Shown here piece by piece: positions 19,487 to 27,451 of a stretch of DNA of 64,000 nt (positions are counted from its first letter, which is position 1; each line of letters opens with the position of its first letter). The translations under genes and the position numbers were made by a program. This DNA comes from Phaeacidiphilus oryzae TH49. GTDB taxonomy: Bacteria > Actinomycetota > Actinomycetes > Streptomycetales > Streptomycetaceae. The notes beneath the pieces are model-generated. The model was not told where the DNA came from, ran no database searches, and saw only the letters and a program-made list of their open reading frames with translations. The stretch is taken from positions 4,979,801 through 5,043,800 of the forward strand of contig NZ_JQMQ01000005.1 in the NCBI RefSeq assembly GCF_000744815.1, in the 5' to 3' direction.

Positions 19487-19936
19487 GTGCGAACTCTCTG
19501 CTCCTCCACCCTGATCAGCGAGGCGCTGGTGATCGGCTTCGCCGCGCTGGTCGCCATGCGGCTGTCGGACGTCTCCACGGGCACCCTGTGGACGGTCTCC
19601 GGGATAGCGATGGGCCTGTGCGTCCTCCTCTGCGGGGTGCTCTCCCGGCCGGGCGCGGTCGCCATCGGCTGGGTGCTCCAGCTGGCGCTGATCGCCTCCG
19701 GCGCGGTGGTCGGCATGATGTATCCGCTGGGCGTGGTCTTCGCCCTGCTGTGGTGGGCCTCGGTCTACTACGGCCGCAAGGCCGACCGGGTCAAGGCGGC
19801 CCGGATGGCGGCCTACGAGAAGTACCAGGCGGAACACCCGGACCAGCCGGACCGACCGGAACAGCCGGACCAGCCGGACCAGCCGGACCAGCCGGAGCGG
19901 CTCGCCCCGGCGAGCCGGCCCCAGGCCGAGGGCTGA
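19487..19936 (+). CDS. DUF4233 small membrane protein
   Basis: 149-residue membrane protein with four predicted helices (about 8-27, 32-52, 56-75, 80-97) and a cytoplasmic C-terminal tail. It fits the DUF4233 family, which regularly follows folC in actinobacteria; its function is unknown. The start is GTG, 7 bp past the folC stop, so translation is probably coupled. The tail carries DQP/EQP repeats encoded by a 9-bp DNA repeat and is likely variable in length. A possible GTG-to-stop hairpin at 19947-19965 (7-bp stem) follows the gene. Confidence 0.88.
   Translation: MRTLCSSTLISEALVIGFAALVAMRLSDVSTGTLWTVSGIAMGLCVLLCGVLSRPGAVAIGWVLQLALIASGAVVGMMYPLGVVFALLWWASVYYGRKADRVKAARMAAYEKYQAEHPDQPDRPEQPDQPDQPDQPERLAPASRPQAEG
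19841..19895 (+). repeat. 9-bp tandem repeat (CCGGACCAG type)
   Basis: About six copies of CCGGACCAG and close variants encode the PDQ/PEQ units of the DUF4233 protein tail. In-frame units mean copy-number changes would not disrupt the gene. Confidence 0.75.
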
Positions 19937-20002
19937 CCCACCTCCGCTGCCGGCCGGCCCGGCAGGGTGTCCCCTCGCCCGGGCGCTCTGAGCTGGGGGC
20001 GA

Positions 20003-20008
20003 TAGGCT
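20003..20008 (+). promoter_or_regulatory. candidate ndk -10 element
   Basis: TAGGCT would start transcription near 20015, giving a leader of about 44 nt with a GGGAG ribosome site. No good -35 is visible. Confidence 0.4.
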
Positions 20009-20058
20009 CACCGATCATCGCTGTCAGATGTCGGATCGCACCCCCCGGGAGCCCGCAC

Positions 20059-20490
20059 GTGTCCTCGCAGAACTCCTCCGCCCAGCGCACCCTGGTGCTG
20101 CTCAAGCCGGACGCGGTGCGTCGCGGGCTGATCGGCGAGATCATCGCCAGGATCGAGCGGAAGGCCGGCTGGCGGATCACCTCGCTCGAACTGCGCACCC
20201 TGGACCGCTCGGTGCTGGAGCGGCACTACGCCGAGCACGTCGGCAAGTCCTTCTACGAGCCCCTGGTCGAGTTCATGTCCTCCGGCCCGACCGCGGCCAT
20301 GATCGTCGAGGGCGAGGAGGTCATCGCCGGGATCCGCGCGCTGGCCGGCAAGACCAACCCGCTGGAGGCCGGCCCCGGCACGATCCGCGGCGACTTCGCG
20401 ACCATCACCCGGGAGAACCTGATCCACGCCTCGGACTCGGTGGACTCCGCCGAACGGGAGATCAAGGTCTTCTTCCCGGGCCGCGCCTGA
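20059..20490 (+). CDS. ndk: nucleoside diphosphate kinase
   Basis: Transfers the gamma-phosphate between nucleoside triphosphates and diphosphates through a phosphohistidine. 143 residues. Catalytic His123 is in NLIHASDSVDSAE, and the Kpn-loop and nucleotide-binding residues (KPDAV near 16-20, GTIRGDF near 107-113) are intact. It starts at GTG with GGGAG 8-12 nt upstream. It lies between the folC-DUF4233 pair and the mre cluster; the 295-bp gap after it holds the mreB promoter. Confidence 0.97.
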   Translation: MSSQNSSAQRTLVLLKPDAVRRGLIGEIIARIERKAGWRITSLELRTLDRSVLERHYAEHVGKSFYEPLVEFMSSGPTAAMIVEGEEVIAGIRALAGKTNPLEAGPGTIRGDFATITRENLIHASDSVDSAEREIKVFFPGRA

Positions 20491-20534
20491 CGCTCCGTCG
20501 GGCGACTTCCGAGCTGGTGGCGGTTTTGTGGCCG

Positions 20535-20560
20535 GGAACCCGGGTACCGACACGAGCGTC
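20535..20560 (+). promoter_or_regulatory. ECF sigma-E-like promoter upstream of mreB
   Basis: GGAAC (20535-20539) and GTC (20558-20560) are separated by 18 bp, the arrangement of group-IV sigma factor promoters such as the Streptomyces envelope-stress factor sigma-E. The leader to mreB would be about 220 nt. No HrdB-type promoter stands out in the rest of the 295-bp gap. Confidence 0.55.
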
Positions 20561-20785
20561 CAAATGTGTGGAGATCTCACCGCGTCCGCCGACAATGGCA
20601 GGGAGTGCGCGGGTGATCCACCAACCGGCGCGGCTACCATGGAGGCGGTCCACACCGCTCCCCGCCGACCTCCGGTCGGGCTGTCCGGCATGGCTTTGTG
20701 ACGGCCCGTCAGGCGGTTCGGACCCACCTCCTCCGCGTACCGCCGCGTCCCCCCATACTCGAGCTCGGGAAGGCCCCCTCATCCC

Positions 20786-21823
20786 ATGGCGAACAACATG
20801 TCGTTCATCGGTCGTGACATGGCTGTCGACCTCGGCACCGCCAACACGCTGGTGTACGTCAGGGGTCGCGGGATCGTGCTGAACGAGCCGTCGGTGGTGG
20901 CGGTGAACACCACCACCGGCGGAATCCTCGCCGTGGGCGCCGAGGCGAAGAAGATGATCGGCCGCACCCCCGGCAACATCATCGCGATCCGGCCCCTGAA
21001 GGACGGCGTCATCGCCGACTTCGAGATCACCGAGCGGATGCTCAGGTACTTCATCCTGAAGATCCACAAGCGCCGCTACCTGGCCCGCCCGCGGGTCGTG
21101 GTCTGCGTCCCGTCCGGGATCACCGGAGTCGAGCGCCGCGCCGTCATCGAGGCGTCCTCCCAGGCGGGGGCGCGCCAGGTGCACATCATCGAGGAGCCGA
21201 TGGCGGCCGCGATCGGCTCCGCCCTCCCGGTCCACGAGGCCACCGGCAACATGGTGGTGGACATCGGCGGCGGCACCACCGAGGTCGCGGTGATCTCGCT
21301 GGGCGGCATCGTCACCGCGCAGTCCATCCGGGTCGCCGGCGACGAGCTGGACAACGCGATCATCCAGCACATCAAGAAGGAGTACTCGCTGCTGCTCGGC
21401 GAGCGGACGGCCGAGACGATCAAGATGACCATCGGCTCCGCGGCCGCCCTCGACGGCGAGCAGGAGCAGCACAGCGAGATCCGCGGCCGGGACCTGGTCA
21501 GCGGCCTTCCCAAGACCGTGGTGATCTCCGCGGCCGAGGTCCGGGAGGCCATCGAGGAGCCGGTCGCCAGCATCATCGACGCCGTCAAGACCACCCTCGA
21601 CCAGTGCCCGCCGGAACTGGCGGGTGACATCATGGACCGCGGCATCGTTCTCACGGGGGGCGGGGCTCTGCTCAGCGGTCTCGACGAGCGGCTCCGGCGC
21701 GAGACCGGCATGCCGGTGCACATCGCGGAGGACCCGCTGGACTCGGTCGCCCTCGGTGCCGGCAAGTGCGTCGAGGAGTTCGAGGCGCTCCAGCAGGTGC
21801 TGGACGCCCAGCCCCGTCGCTGA
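20786..21823 (+). CDS. mreB: rod-shape/spore-wall actin homologue MreB
   Basis: Bacterial actin that forms membrane-associated filaments and organises peptidoglycan synthesis; in Streptomyces it acts mainly in spore-wall assembly. 345 residues with the actin ATPase motifs: phosphate 1 [10 protein letters not shown] (about 15-24), phosphate 2 [18 protein letters not shown] and the adenosine motif [11 protein letters not shown]. The N-terminal [12 protein letters not shown] may form the amphipathic membrane anchor. ATG 20786; an internal ATG five codons on is a minor alternative. It is first gene of the mreBCD-mrdA-rodA cluster. Confidence 0.98.
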   Translation: MANNMSFIGRDMAVDLGTANTLVYVRGRGIVLNEPSVVAVNTTTGGILAVGAEAKKMIGRTPGNIIAIRPLKDGVIADFEITERMLRYFILKIHKRRYLARPRVVVCVPSGITGVERRAVIEASSQAGARQVHIIEEPMAAAIGSALPVHEATGNMVVDIGGGTTEVAVISLGGIVTAQSIRVAGDELDNAIIQHIKKEYSLLLGERTAETIKMTIGSAAALDGEQEQHSEIRGRDLVSGLPKTVVISAAEVREAIEEPVASIIDAVKTTLDQCPPELAGDIMDRGIVLTGGGALLSGLDERLRRETGMPVHIAEDPLDSVALGAGKCVEEFEALQQVLDAQPRR

Positions 21824-21897
21824 CGCGAGGTCAGAAGACGGGCGGCAGCAAGGAACCGCAGCACTTCCGCACCACGAGAAGGGCCCAGCCGAGCGCC

Positions 21898-22922
21898 GTG
21901 AGGGACACACGAGAGAGCAGGCTTCTGCTCGTCCTGCTGGTGGCCATCGCCTTCGCGTTGATCACCGTGGACATCAGGGGCGGTGACACGTCCCCGCTCA
22001 ACGGTGCCCGGGACGCCGCCGCCGGCGTCCTCGGCCCGGCGGAGAGAGCCGTGGCCGGGGCGGTCGACCCGGTCGGCAACACGATCCGGGCGATCCGGGA
22101 CTCGGGCGACCACAACGCCCGGCTGCAGGCCCTGGAGCGGCAGAACGCCGACCTCAAGCAGCGGCTGGCCTCCTCCGACCTGGCCCGGACCAGGAACTCG
22201 GAGGTGCAGCAGCTCCTCGGGGTGGCCGGCGCGGGCCAGTACACGATCAAGGCCGCGCAGGTGGTGGCGATCGGCGCGGCCCAGGGCTTCTCCTGGACGG
22301 TCACCCTCGACGTCGGCAGCGAGGACGGCATCCAGCGGGACGAGACGGTGATCAGCGGGCAGGGGCTGGTCGGCCGGGTGACCACGGTCGGCCCCAGCAC
22401 CTCCACGGTGCTGCTGGCCTCCGACCCGGAGTTCACCGTCGGCACCCGGCTGGAGGGCAGCAACGAGATCGGCTTCGCCACCGGCCAGGGCGACGGCCCG
22501 ATGAAGGTCGAACTCCTCAACGGCAACGCCAAGGTGAAGGTCGGTCAGCGACTGGTCACCTTCGGTTCGCAGGGCGACAAGCCGTTCGTGCCGGGCGTAC
22601 CGGTCGGCACGGTGGAGAAGGTGAACGACACGCCCGGCTCGCTCACCCGCACCGTCCTGGTGAAGCCCTTCGTCGACTTCACCGCCCTGGACCTGGTCGG
22701 CGTGGTGATCCAGCCGCCGCGCACCGACCCCCGGGACGCGGTGCTCCCGGCCAAGCCCGCCAAGCCGGCCCCGGCCGCCCCCGCGCCACGCCCAGCGGCT
22801 CGCCGGGCGCGACCCCGGGCGCGACCCCGAGCGGCGGCGCCACCCCCAGCTCCTCCGGCACCGGCACCACCACCGCCGGCGCGGTCGGCGGCGCGACCCC
22901 CACCGCCTCCCCGACGCACTAG
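21898..22922 (+). CDS. mreC: rod-shape protein MreC, apparent frameshift in tail
   Basis: Membrane-anchored scaffold linking MreB to the wall synthases. GTG 21898 begins MRDTRESRLLLVLL; a single membrane helix (about 7-27), a coiled coil (ALERQNADLKQRLASSDLAR) and the two-beta-barrel domain follow, ending near VGVVIQPP. The original frame then turns into an Arg/Pro-rich stretch and stays open past mreD to 23775, which is not plausible. In the -1 frame from about 22785 the DNA reads a Gly/Thr/Pro/Ser tail (TPSGSPGATPGATPSGGA) and stops at TAG 22920-22922, giving about 340 residues, a normal size. I therefore end the gene there and mark a frameshift; whether it is a sequencing error is not known. 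Confidence 0.88.
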
Positions 22923-22981
22923 CCGACGCCGCAGCCCGCCCACGCCCCCGGCCCCGCGCCCGAAGAGAGGAAGTCAGGCTC

Positions 22982-23734
22982 ATGCGGATCAACCGCATCC
23001 TGCTCGCCGCCGTCCTGGTCGTGGTGGCCCTGGTCATCCAGGTGAGCGTGCTGGCCAGACTCCAGCTCCCCGGCGCCGTGCCGGACCTGATGCTGCTGGT
23101 GGTGCTGGCCCTCGCGCTGGTCTGGGGCCCCACCGGGGGCTGCGTCACCGGCTTCTGCGCCGGCCTCCTCGCCGACCTCGCGCCGCCCTCCGACCACGCC
23201 GTCGGCCGCTACGCCCTGGTGCTGTGCCTCCTCGGCTACGCCGCCGGGCTGCTCAAGCCGCCCGGCGGGCAGATCCGCTCGGTCCTCACCCCGCTCGCCC
23301 TGGTCGCGGTCGCCGCCTTCACCGCCACCCTCCTCTACGCCGGCGTCGGCGCCCTGGTCGGCGACACCGCCGCCCGGCACGTCGGCCTCGGCGGGCTGAT
23401 CGGCACGGCCGTCCTCTACGACGTGATCCTCGCCCCGTTCGTGGTGCCCGGGGTGATGGCGCTGGCCCGCAGGGTGGAGACGGACCCGGTGGCCCAGGCC
23501 GCCGACTCCGGGGCCGGCGGCCCCTCCGGCCGCTCCGGCGGCCTGGCCGGGCGGCTGTTCGGCGCGGCCTCCTTCCGCCGCCGCGAGCGGGCGATGTTCG
23601 GCGGCGAGGGCACCCGCACCGGCGGGATCGCGGGCCTCGGCACGGTGCCCGGCTTCGGCAAGGGCCGCTCCGGCGCCTCCGGCAAGCGCGCCGGCACCAG
23701 CAGCAGCATGGTTCGACCCGGCAAGCGTCTCTGA
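22982..23734 (+). CDS. mreD: rod-shape protein MreD
   Basis: Polytopic partner of MreC in the elongation/spore-wall machinery. 250 residues: five hydrophobic helices in the first ~165 residues starting MRINRILLAAVLVVVAL, with the family's small size and acidic FCAGLLADLAPP loop, then a Gly/Ser/Arg-rich cytoplasmic tail of about 85 residues that typical MreD proteins lack or have short. ATG 22982 follows GAGAGGAAG. It lies 60 bp past the corrected mreC stop and 48 bp before mrdA, so one operon. Confidence 0.93.
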   Translation: MRINRILLAAVLVVVALVIQVSVLARLQLPGAVPDLMLLVVLALALVWGPTGGCVTGFCAGLLADLAPPSDHAVGRYALVLCLLGYAAGLLKPPGGQIRSVLTPLALVAVAAFTATLLYAGVGALVGDTAARHVGLGGLIGTAVLYDVILAPFVVPGVMALARRVETDPVAQAADSGAGGPSGRSGGLAGRLFGAASFRRRERAMFGGEGTRTGGIAGLGTVPGFGKGRSGASGKRAGTSSSMVRPGKRL

Positions 23735-23781
23735 CCGCCGGCCGCGCAGACCGTCCATTCCTCGGGAGGCAGTGAGAACCC

Positions 23782-26034
23782 GTGAGCAACATCCCGGAGA
23801 CCGGCCGCACCAAGCGGGTGACCCTCCGTCTGGTCGTCCTTCAGGTGGTCGTGCTGTCCCTCCTCGCCACCCTCGGCGGACGGCTCTGGTACCTGCAGAT
23901 CCGCAACGGGGCCCAGTACCAGCAGCAGGCGGCGTCCAACCAGATCCGCCAGGTGACCGTGCCCGCCGTGCGCGGACAGATCCTGGACGCCAACGGCGTG
24001 GCGCTGGCCGACAACCAGACCAAGCTGGTGGTCTCGGTCAGCCGCACCTCGCTGCTCACCGCCAAGGACGGCGGCAAGGCGGTCCTGGACCGGCTCGCCC
24101 AGGTGCTCGGCATGAAGGCGCAGGACGTGGAGAACAAGGTCCGGCTCTGCGACGCCAACACCCCGCAGCCCTGCTGGAACGGTTCCCCGTACGAGCCGAT
24201 CCCGGTCACCGACAAGGCGACCACCCAGCAGGCCATGCAGATCATGGAGCGCAGGGAGGACTTCCCCGGCGTCACCGCCGAGCCGACCGCGGTCCGCGCC
24301 TATCCCGGCCCGTCCGGCGCCAACGCGGCCCAGATCCTCGGCTACCTCTCCCCGGTGACCCAGGACCAGGTCCAGGCGACCGCGAACAAGACCGGCAAGG
24401 CCAAGCTGGCCGCGACCGACTCGATCGGCCAGGCCGGCCTGGAGTCCGTCTACGACTCCGACCTGCGCGGCACCACCGGGACCAACAACCTCGAGGTGGA
24501 CAACCTCGGCCGGGTCATCGGCGACGCCGGCGGCACCGCCGCCCAGCCCGGGAGCGACCTCGTCACCTCGATAGACGCCCGGGTCCAGGCGGTCACCGAG
24601 AAGCAGCTCAACCAGGCGATGCAGACCCTCCGGAAGACCTACGACCCCGTCACCCACGAGAACTTCAAGGCCGACTCCGGGACCGCGGTGGTGATGGACG
24701 TCCACACCGGCCGGATCGTCGCCATGGCCAGCGAGCCCACCTACGACCCCAACATCTGGACCGGCGGCATCTCCGCCAAGGACTACGCCAAGCTGACCAG
24801 CTCCTCCTCCGACTACCCGCTGCTGAACCGGGCCATCCAGGCGCAGGCGGCGCCCGGCTCGACCTTCAAGGTCATCTCGACCACGGGCGCGATGGAGGCC
24901 GGCTACACGGAGAGCGACACCTTTCCGTGCACCTCGTCGATGAACATCGGCGGGCAGGTCTTCAAGAACTTCGAGGGCGAGAACTTCGGCCAGATCACCC
25001 TCTCCAAGGCCCTCGAGGTCTCCTGCGACACGGTCTTCTACAACATCGCCTACCAGCAGTGGAAGAAGGACGGCGGCCTGTACGGCAAGAACGCCAAGGA
25101 CTGGCTCTTCAAGGCCGCCCACCAGTTCGGCCTGGGTCAGCCCACCGGCATCGACCTGCCGTCCGAGGTCAAGGGCCGGGTGCCGGACCGCAAGTGGCAC
25201 CAGGACTACTGGGACGCGATGAAGGACACCTGGTGCAAGCAGGCGTCCGCGAAGAACAACGACTACCTCACCCAGATCGCCCGCCAGGACTGCTCCGACT
25301 TCAAGTACGTCCGGGCCGGTGACGAGGTCAACTATGCGATCGGCCAGGGCGACACCCTGGTGACGCCGATCCAGATGGCCCGGATCTACTCCGCCCTCGC
25401 CAACGGCGGCACCCTCTACCAGCCGTCCCTGGCCAAGGCCGTGGTCTCGCCCACCGGCAAGGTGGTCAAGAACATCGCCCCGGTCGCCCAGGGCAGGCTG
25501 CCGGACAGCAGGCAGCAGCTGCAGTACATCGACAACGCCCTGGCGGGCGTGGTCACCAGCGGCACCGCGGCCTGGAAGTTCGGCGGCTGGCCGCAGAACA
25601 AGATCCCGCTGCACGCCAAGACGGGTACCGCGGAGGTCTACGGCAAGCAGACCACGTCCTGGTTCGACACCTACACCAAGGACTACGCCGTCGTCATGAT
25701 GATCAGTCAGGGCGGCACCGGCTCCGGCGGCTCGGGCCCGGCCGTCCGCAACATCTACAACGCCCTCTACGGCGTCCAGTCCGACGGCTCGATCGACCCC
25801 AAGAAGGCCCTGCTGCCGACCCCGCAGAAGCAGCTGCCGACCTTCCACCCGGACGGCTCGGTGACCGCCGCCCAGCAGGCCGCCTTCAACCGGTCGGTCA
25901 GCGCCCACGCCCAGTACCTCAACACGACGGCCCCGGCCGGCGCGCCCGGCACCGTCCCGGCCGCCGTCTGGGCGCTGCCGCCGGACCGCCGCGGCGCCGG
26001 CTCCGTACCGACCGGCAGCGCGGCCGTGTACTGA
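23782..26034 (+). CDS. mrdA: penicillin-binding protein 2, class B transpeptidase
   Basis: Cross-links peptidoglycan outside the membrane, paired with the RodA glycosyltransferase. 750 residues: cytoplasmic basic stretch, signal anchor (about 16-35), dimerisation/pedestal domain, then the transpeptidase with Ser360 in STFK, SCD at 414-416 and KTG at 613-615. All three penicillin-binding motifs are present. A Cys-rich loop (RLCD...PCWN, KQAS...QDCSD) could hold disulfides. The C-terminus has about 60 extra Pro/Ala residues. Start GTG 23782, GGGAGG upstream. mrdA is the standard companion of mreBCD and rodA. Confidence 0.96.
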   Translation: MSNIPETGRTKRVTLRLVVLQVVVLSLLATLGGRLWYLQIRNGAQYQQQAASNQIRQVTVPAVRGQILDANGVALADNQTKLVVSVSRTSLLTAKDGGKAVLDRLAQVLGMKAQDVENKVRLCDANTPQPCWNGSPYEPIPVTDKATTQQAMQIMERREDFPGVTAEPTAVRAYPGPSGANAAQILGYLSPVTQDQVQATANKTGKAKLAATDSIGQAGLESVYDSDLRGTTGTNNLEVDNLGRVIGDAGGTAAQPGSDLVTSIDARVQAVTEKQLNQAMQTLRKTYDPVTHENFKADSGTAVVMDVHTGRIVAMASEPTYDPNIWTGGISAKDYAKLTSSSSDYPLLNRAIQAQAAPGSTFKVISTTGAMEAGYTESDTFPCTSSMNIGGQVFKNFEGENFGQITLSKALEVSCDTVFYNIAYQQWKKDGGLYGKNAKDWLFKAAHQFGLGQPTGIDLPSEVKGRVPDRKWHQDYWDAMKDTWCKQASAKNNDYLTQIARQDCSDFKYVRAGDEVNYAIGQGDTLVTPIQMARIYSALANGGTLYQPSLAKAVVSPTGKVVKNIAPVAQGRLPDSRQQLQYIDNALAGVVTSGTAAWKFGGWPQNKIPLHAKTGTAEVYGKQTTSWFDTYTKDYAVVMMISQGGTGSGGSGPAVRNIYNALYGVQSDGSIDPKKALLPTPQKQLPTFHPDGSVTAAQQAAFNRSVSAHAQYLNTTAPAGAPGTVPAAVWALPPDRRGAGSVPTGSAAVY

Positions 26035-26135
26035 CCCGGCCGCGTCCCCGCGGGGCGCCCGCGTCCGGCACCTCCGAGCGGCGCCCTCCGGCCCGGCACC
26101 TCCGACCAGCACCTCCGACCAGAAAGCCAACTGCC

Positions 26136-27344
26136 ATGACCGGCACCGGACTGACGACCAGTTACCGGGACCCGCGGTTCGCGCCGCAGCGCGGAGCGGT
26201 CGGCCGGCTGCTCGCCCGCGGCTCGGTGCTCTACCGGCTGGACTGGGTGCTCTTCGCCGCCTGCACCGCGCTCTCCCTGATCGGCTCGGTGCTGGTCTGG
26301 TCGGCCACCCGCGACCGCACCGCGATCAACCACGGCGACAGCAGCTACTTCCTGGTCCGCCACGTCATCAACATGGTGATCGGGATGGGCCTGTGCGCGG
26401 TGATCATCGGCGTCGGGGCGCGCCGGCTGCGCACGGCCGTCCCGTTCATCTACGCCTTCGCCGTGCTCGGCGTCCTCGCCGTCCTCAGCCCGCTCGGCTC
26501 GACCGTCAACGGCGCCCACTCGTGGATCGTCCTCGGCGGCGGCTTCTCCATCCAGCCCTCCGAGTTCGTCAAGATCGCGATCACCCTGGGGATGGCGACC
26601 CTCCTCTCCGCCCGGGTGGACGCGGGGGAGCGGCAGTTCCCCGACGACCGCGCCGTCCTCCACTCGCTGATCCTCGCCGCCATCCCGATGGGCGTCATCC
26701 TGCTGATGCCCGACCTCGGCTCGACCATGGTGATGGTGGTCCTGGTGCTCGGCGTCCTCGGCGTCTCCGGCGCCCCCAAGAAGTGGCTGGCCGGACTGGT
26801 CGCGGTGGGGGCGATCGGCGCCTTCGCCGTCGTCCAGCTGCACATCCTGAAGCAGTACCAGATCGCCCGCTTCGCGGCCTTCGCCAACCCGAGCCTCGAC
26901 CCCTCCGGCGTCGGCTACAACACCGCCCAGGCGCGGATCGCCATCGGCTCCGGCGGGCTGCTCGGCAAGGGCCTCTTCCACGGCTCGCAGACCACCGGCC
27001 AGTTCGTCCCCGAGCAGCAGACCGACTTCGTCTTCACGGTGGCGGGGGAGGAGCTGGGCTTCGTCGGCGCCGGCGTGATCATCCTGATCCTGGGCGTGGT
27101 CCTGTGGCGGGCCTGCCGCATCGCCCGGCAGGCCGGCGACCTCTACGGCACCCTGGTCGCGGCCGGCGTCGCCTCCTGGTTCGCCTTCCAGGGCTTCGAG
27201 AACATCGGCATGACCCTCGGCATCATGCCGGTGGCCGGCATCCCCCTGCCCTTCGTCAGCTACGGCGGCTCCTCGATGTTCGCGGTCTGGGTGGGCGTGG
27301 GCCTCCTCCAGTCGGTCCGCGTCCTCCGCCCGGTCTCGGCGTAG
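26136..27344 (+). CDS. rodA: SEDS peptidoglycan glycosyltransferase RodA
   Basis: Polymerises lipid II into glycan strands together with the upstream PBP2. 402 residues with about ten membrane helices and the SEDS signatures HSWIVLGGGFSIQPSEF, LMPDLGSTMV, the FVPEQQTDFVFTVAGEELGF segment and PFVSYGGSSMF. ATG 26136; the 101-bp gap after mrdA holds short GCACCTCCGACC repeats and no promoter. In Streptomyces this gene is often called sfr. It completes the mre cluster. Confidence 0.96.
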   Translation: MTGTGLTTSYRDPRFAPQRGAVGRLLARGSVLYRLDWVLFAACTALSLIGSVLVWSATRDRTAINHGDSSYFLVRHVINMVIGMGLCAVIIGVGARRLRTAVPFIYAFAVLGVLAVLSPLGSTVNGAHSWIVLGGGFSIQPSEFVKIAITLGMATLLSARVDAGERQFPDDRAVLHSLILAAIPMGVILLMPDLGSTMVMVVLVLGVLGVSGAPKKWLAGLVAVGAIGAFAVVQLHILKQYQIARFAAFANPSLDPSGVGYNTAQARIAIGSGGLLGKGLFHGSQTTGQFVPEQQTDFVFTVAGEELGFVGAGVIILILGVVLWRACRIARQAGDLYGTLVAAGVASWFAFQGFENIGMTLGIMPVAGIPLPFVSYGGSSMFAVWVGVGLLQSVRVLRPVSA

Positions 27345-27451
27345 CCGTCCGGGGCCGAAAACAGGAGCCCACCCTCCCAGTCGAGCCCTCTCCAGAAAAC
27401 CTCCGCCACAACCACTGTCGCCGCCGCGGCGACTGAGGCACGCTCGACACC

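Noticed and set aside
16408-19716. A 1102-residue extended mannosyltransferase
   Set aside because: The upstream part is antisense to folC; ATG 17973 with a ribosome site gives the normal family start.
21898-23775. MreC reading to 23775 as one long protein
   Set aside because: The last 330 residues are Arg/Pro-rich and overlap mreD in another frame; a frame change gives a normal tail and stop.
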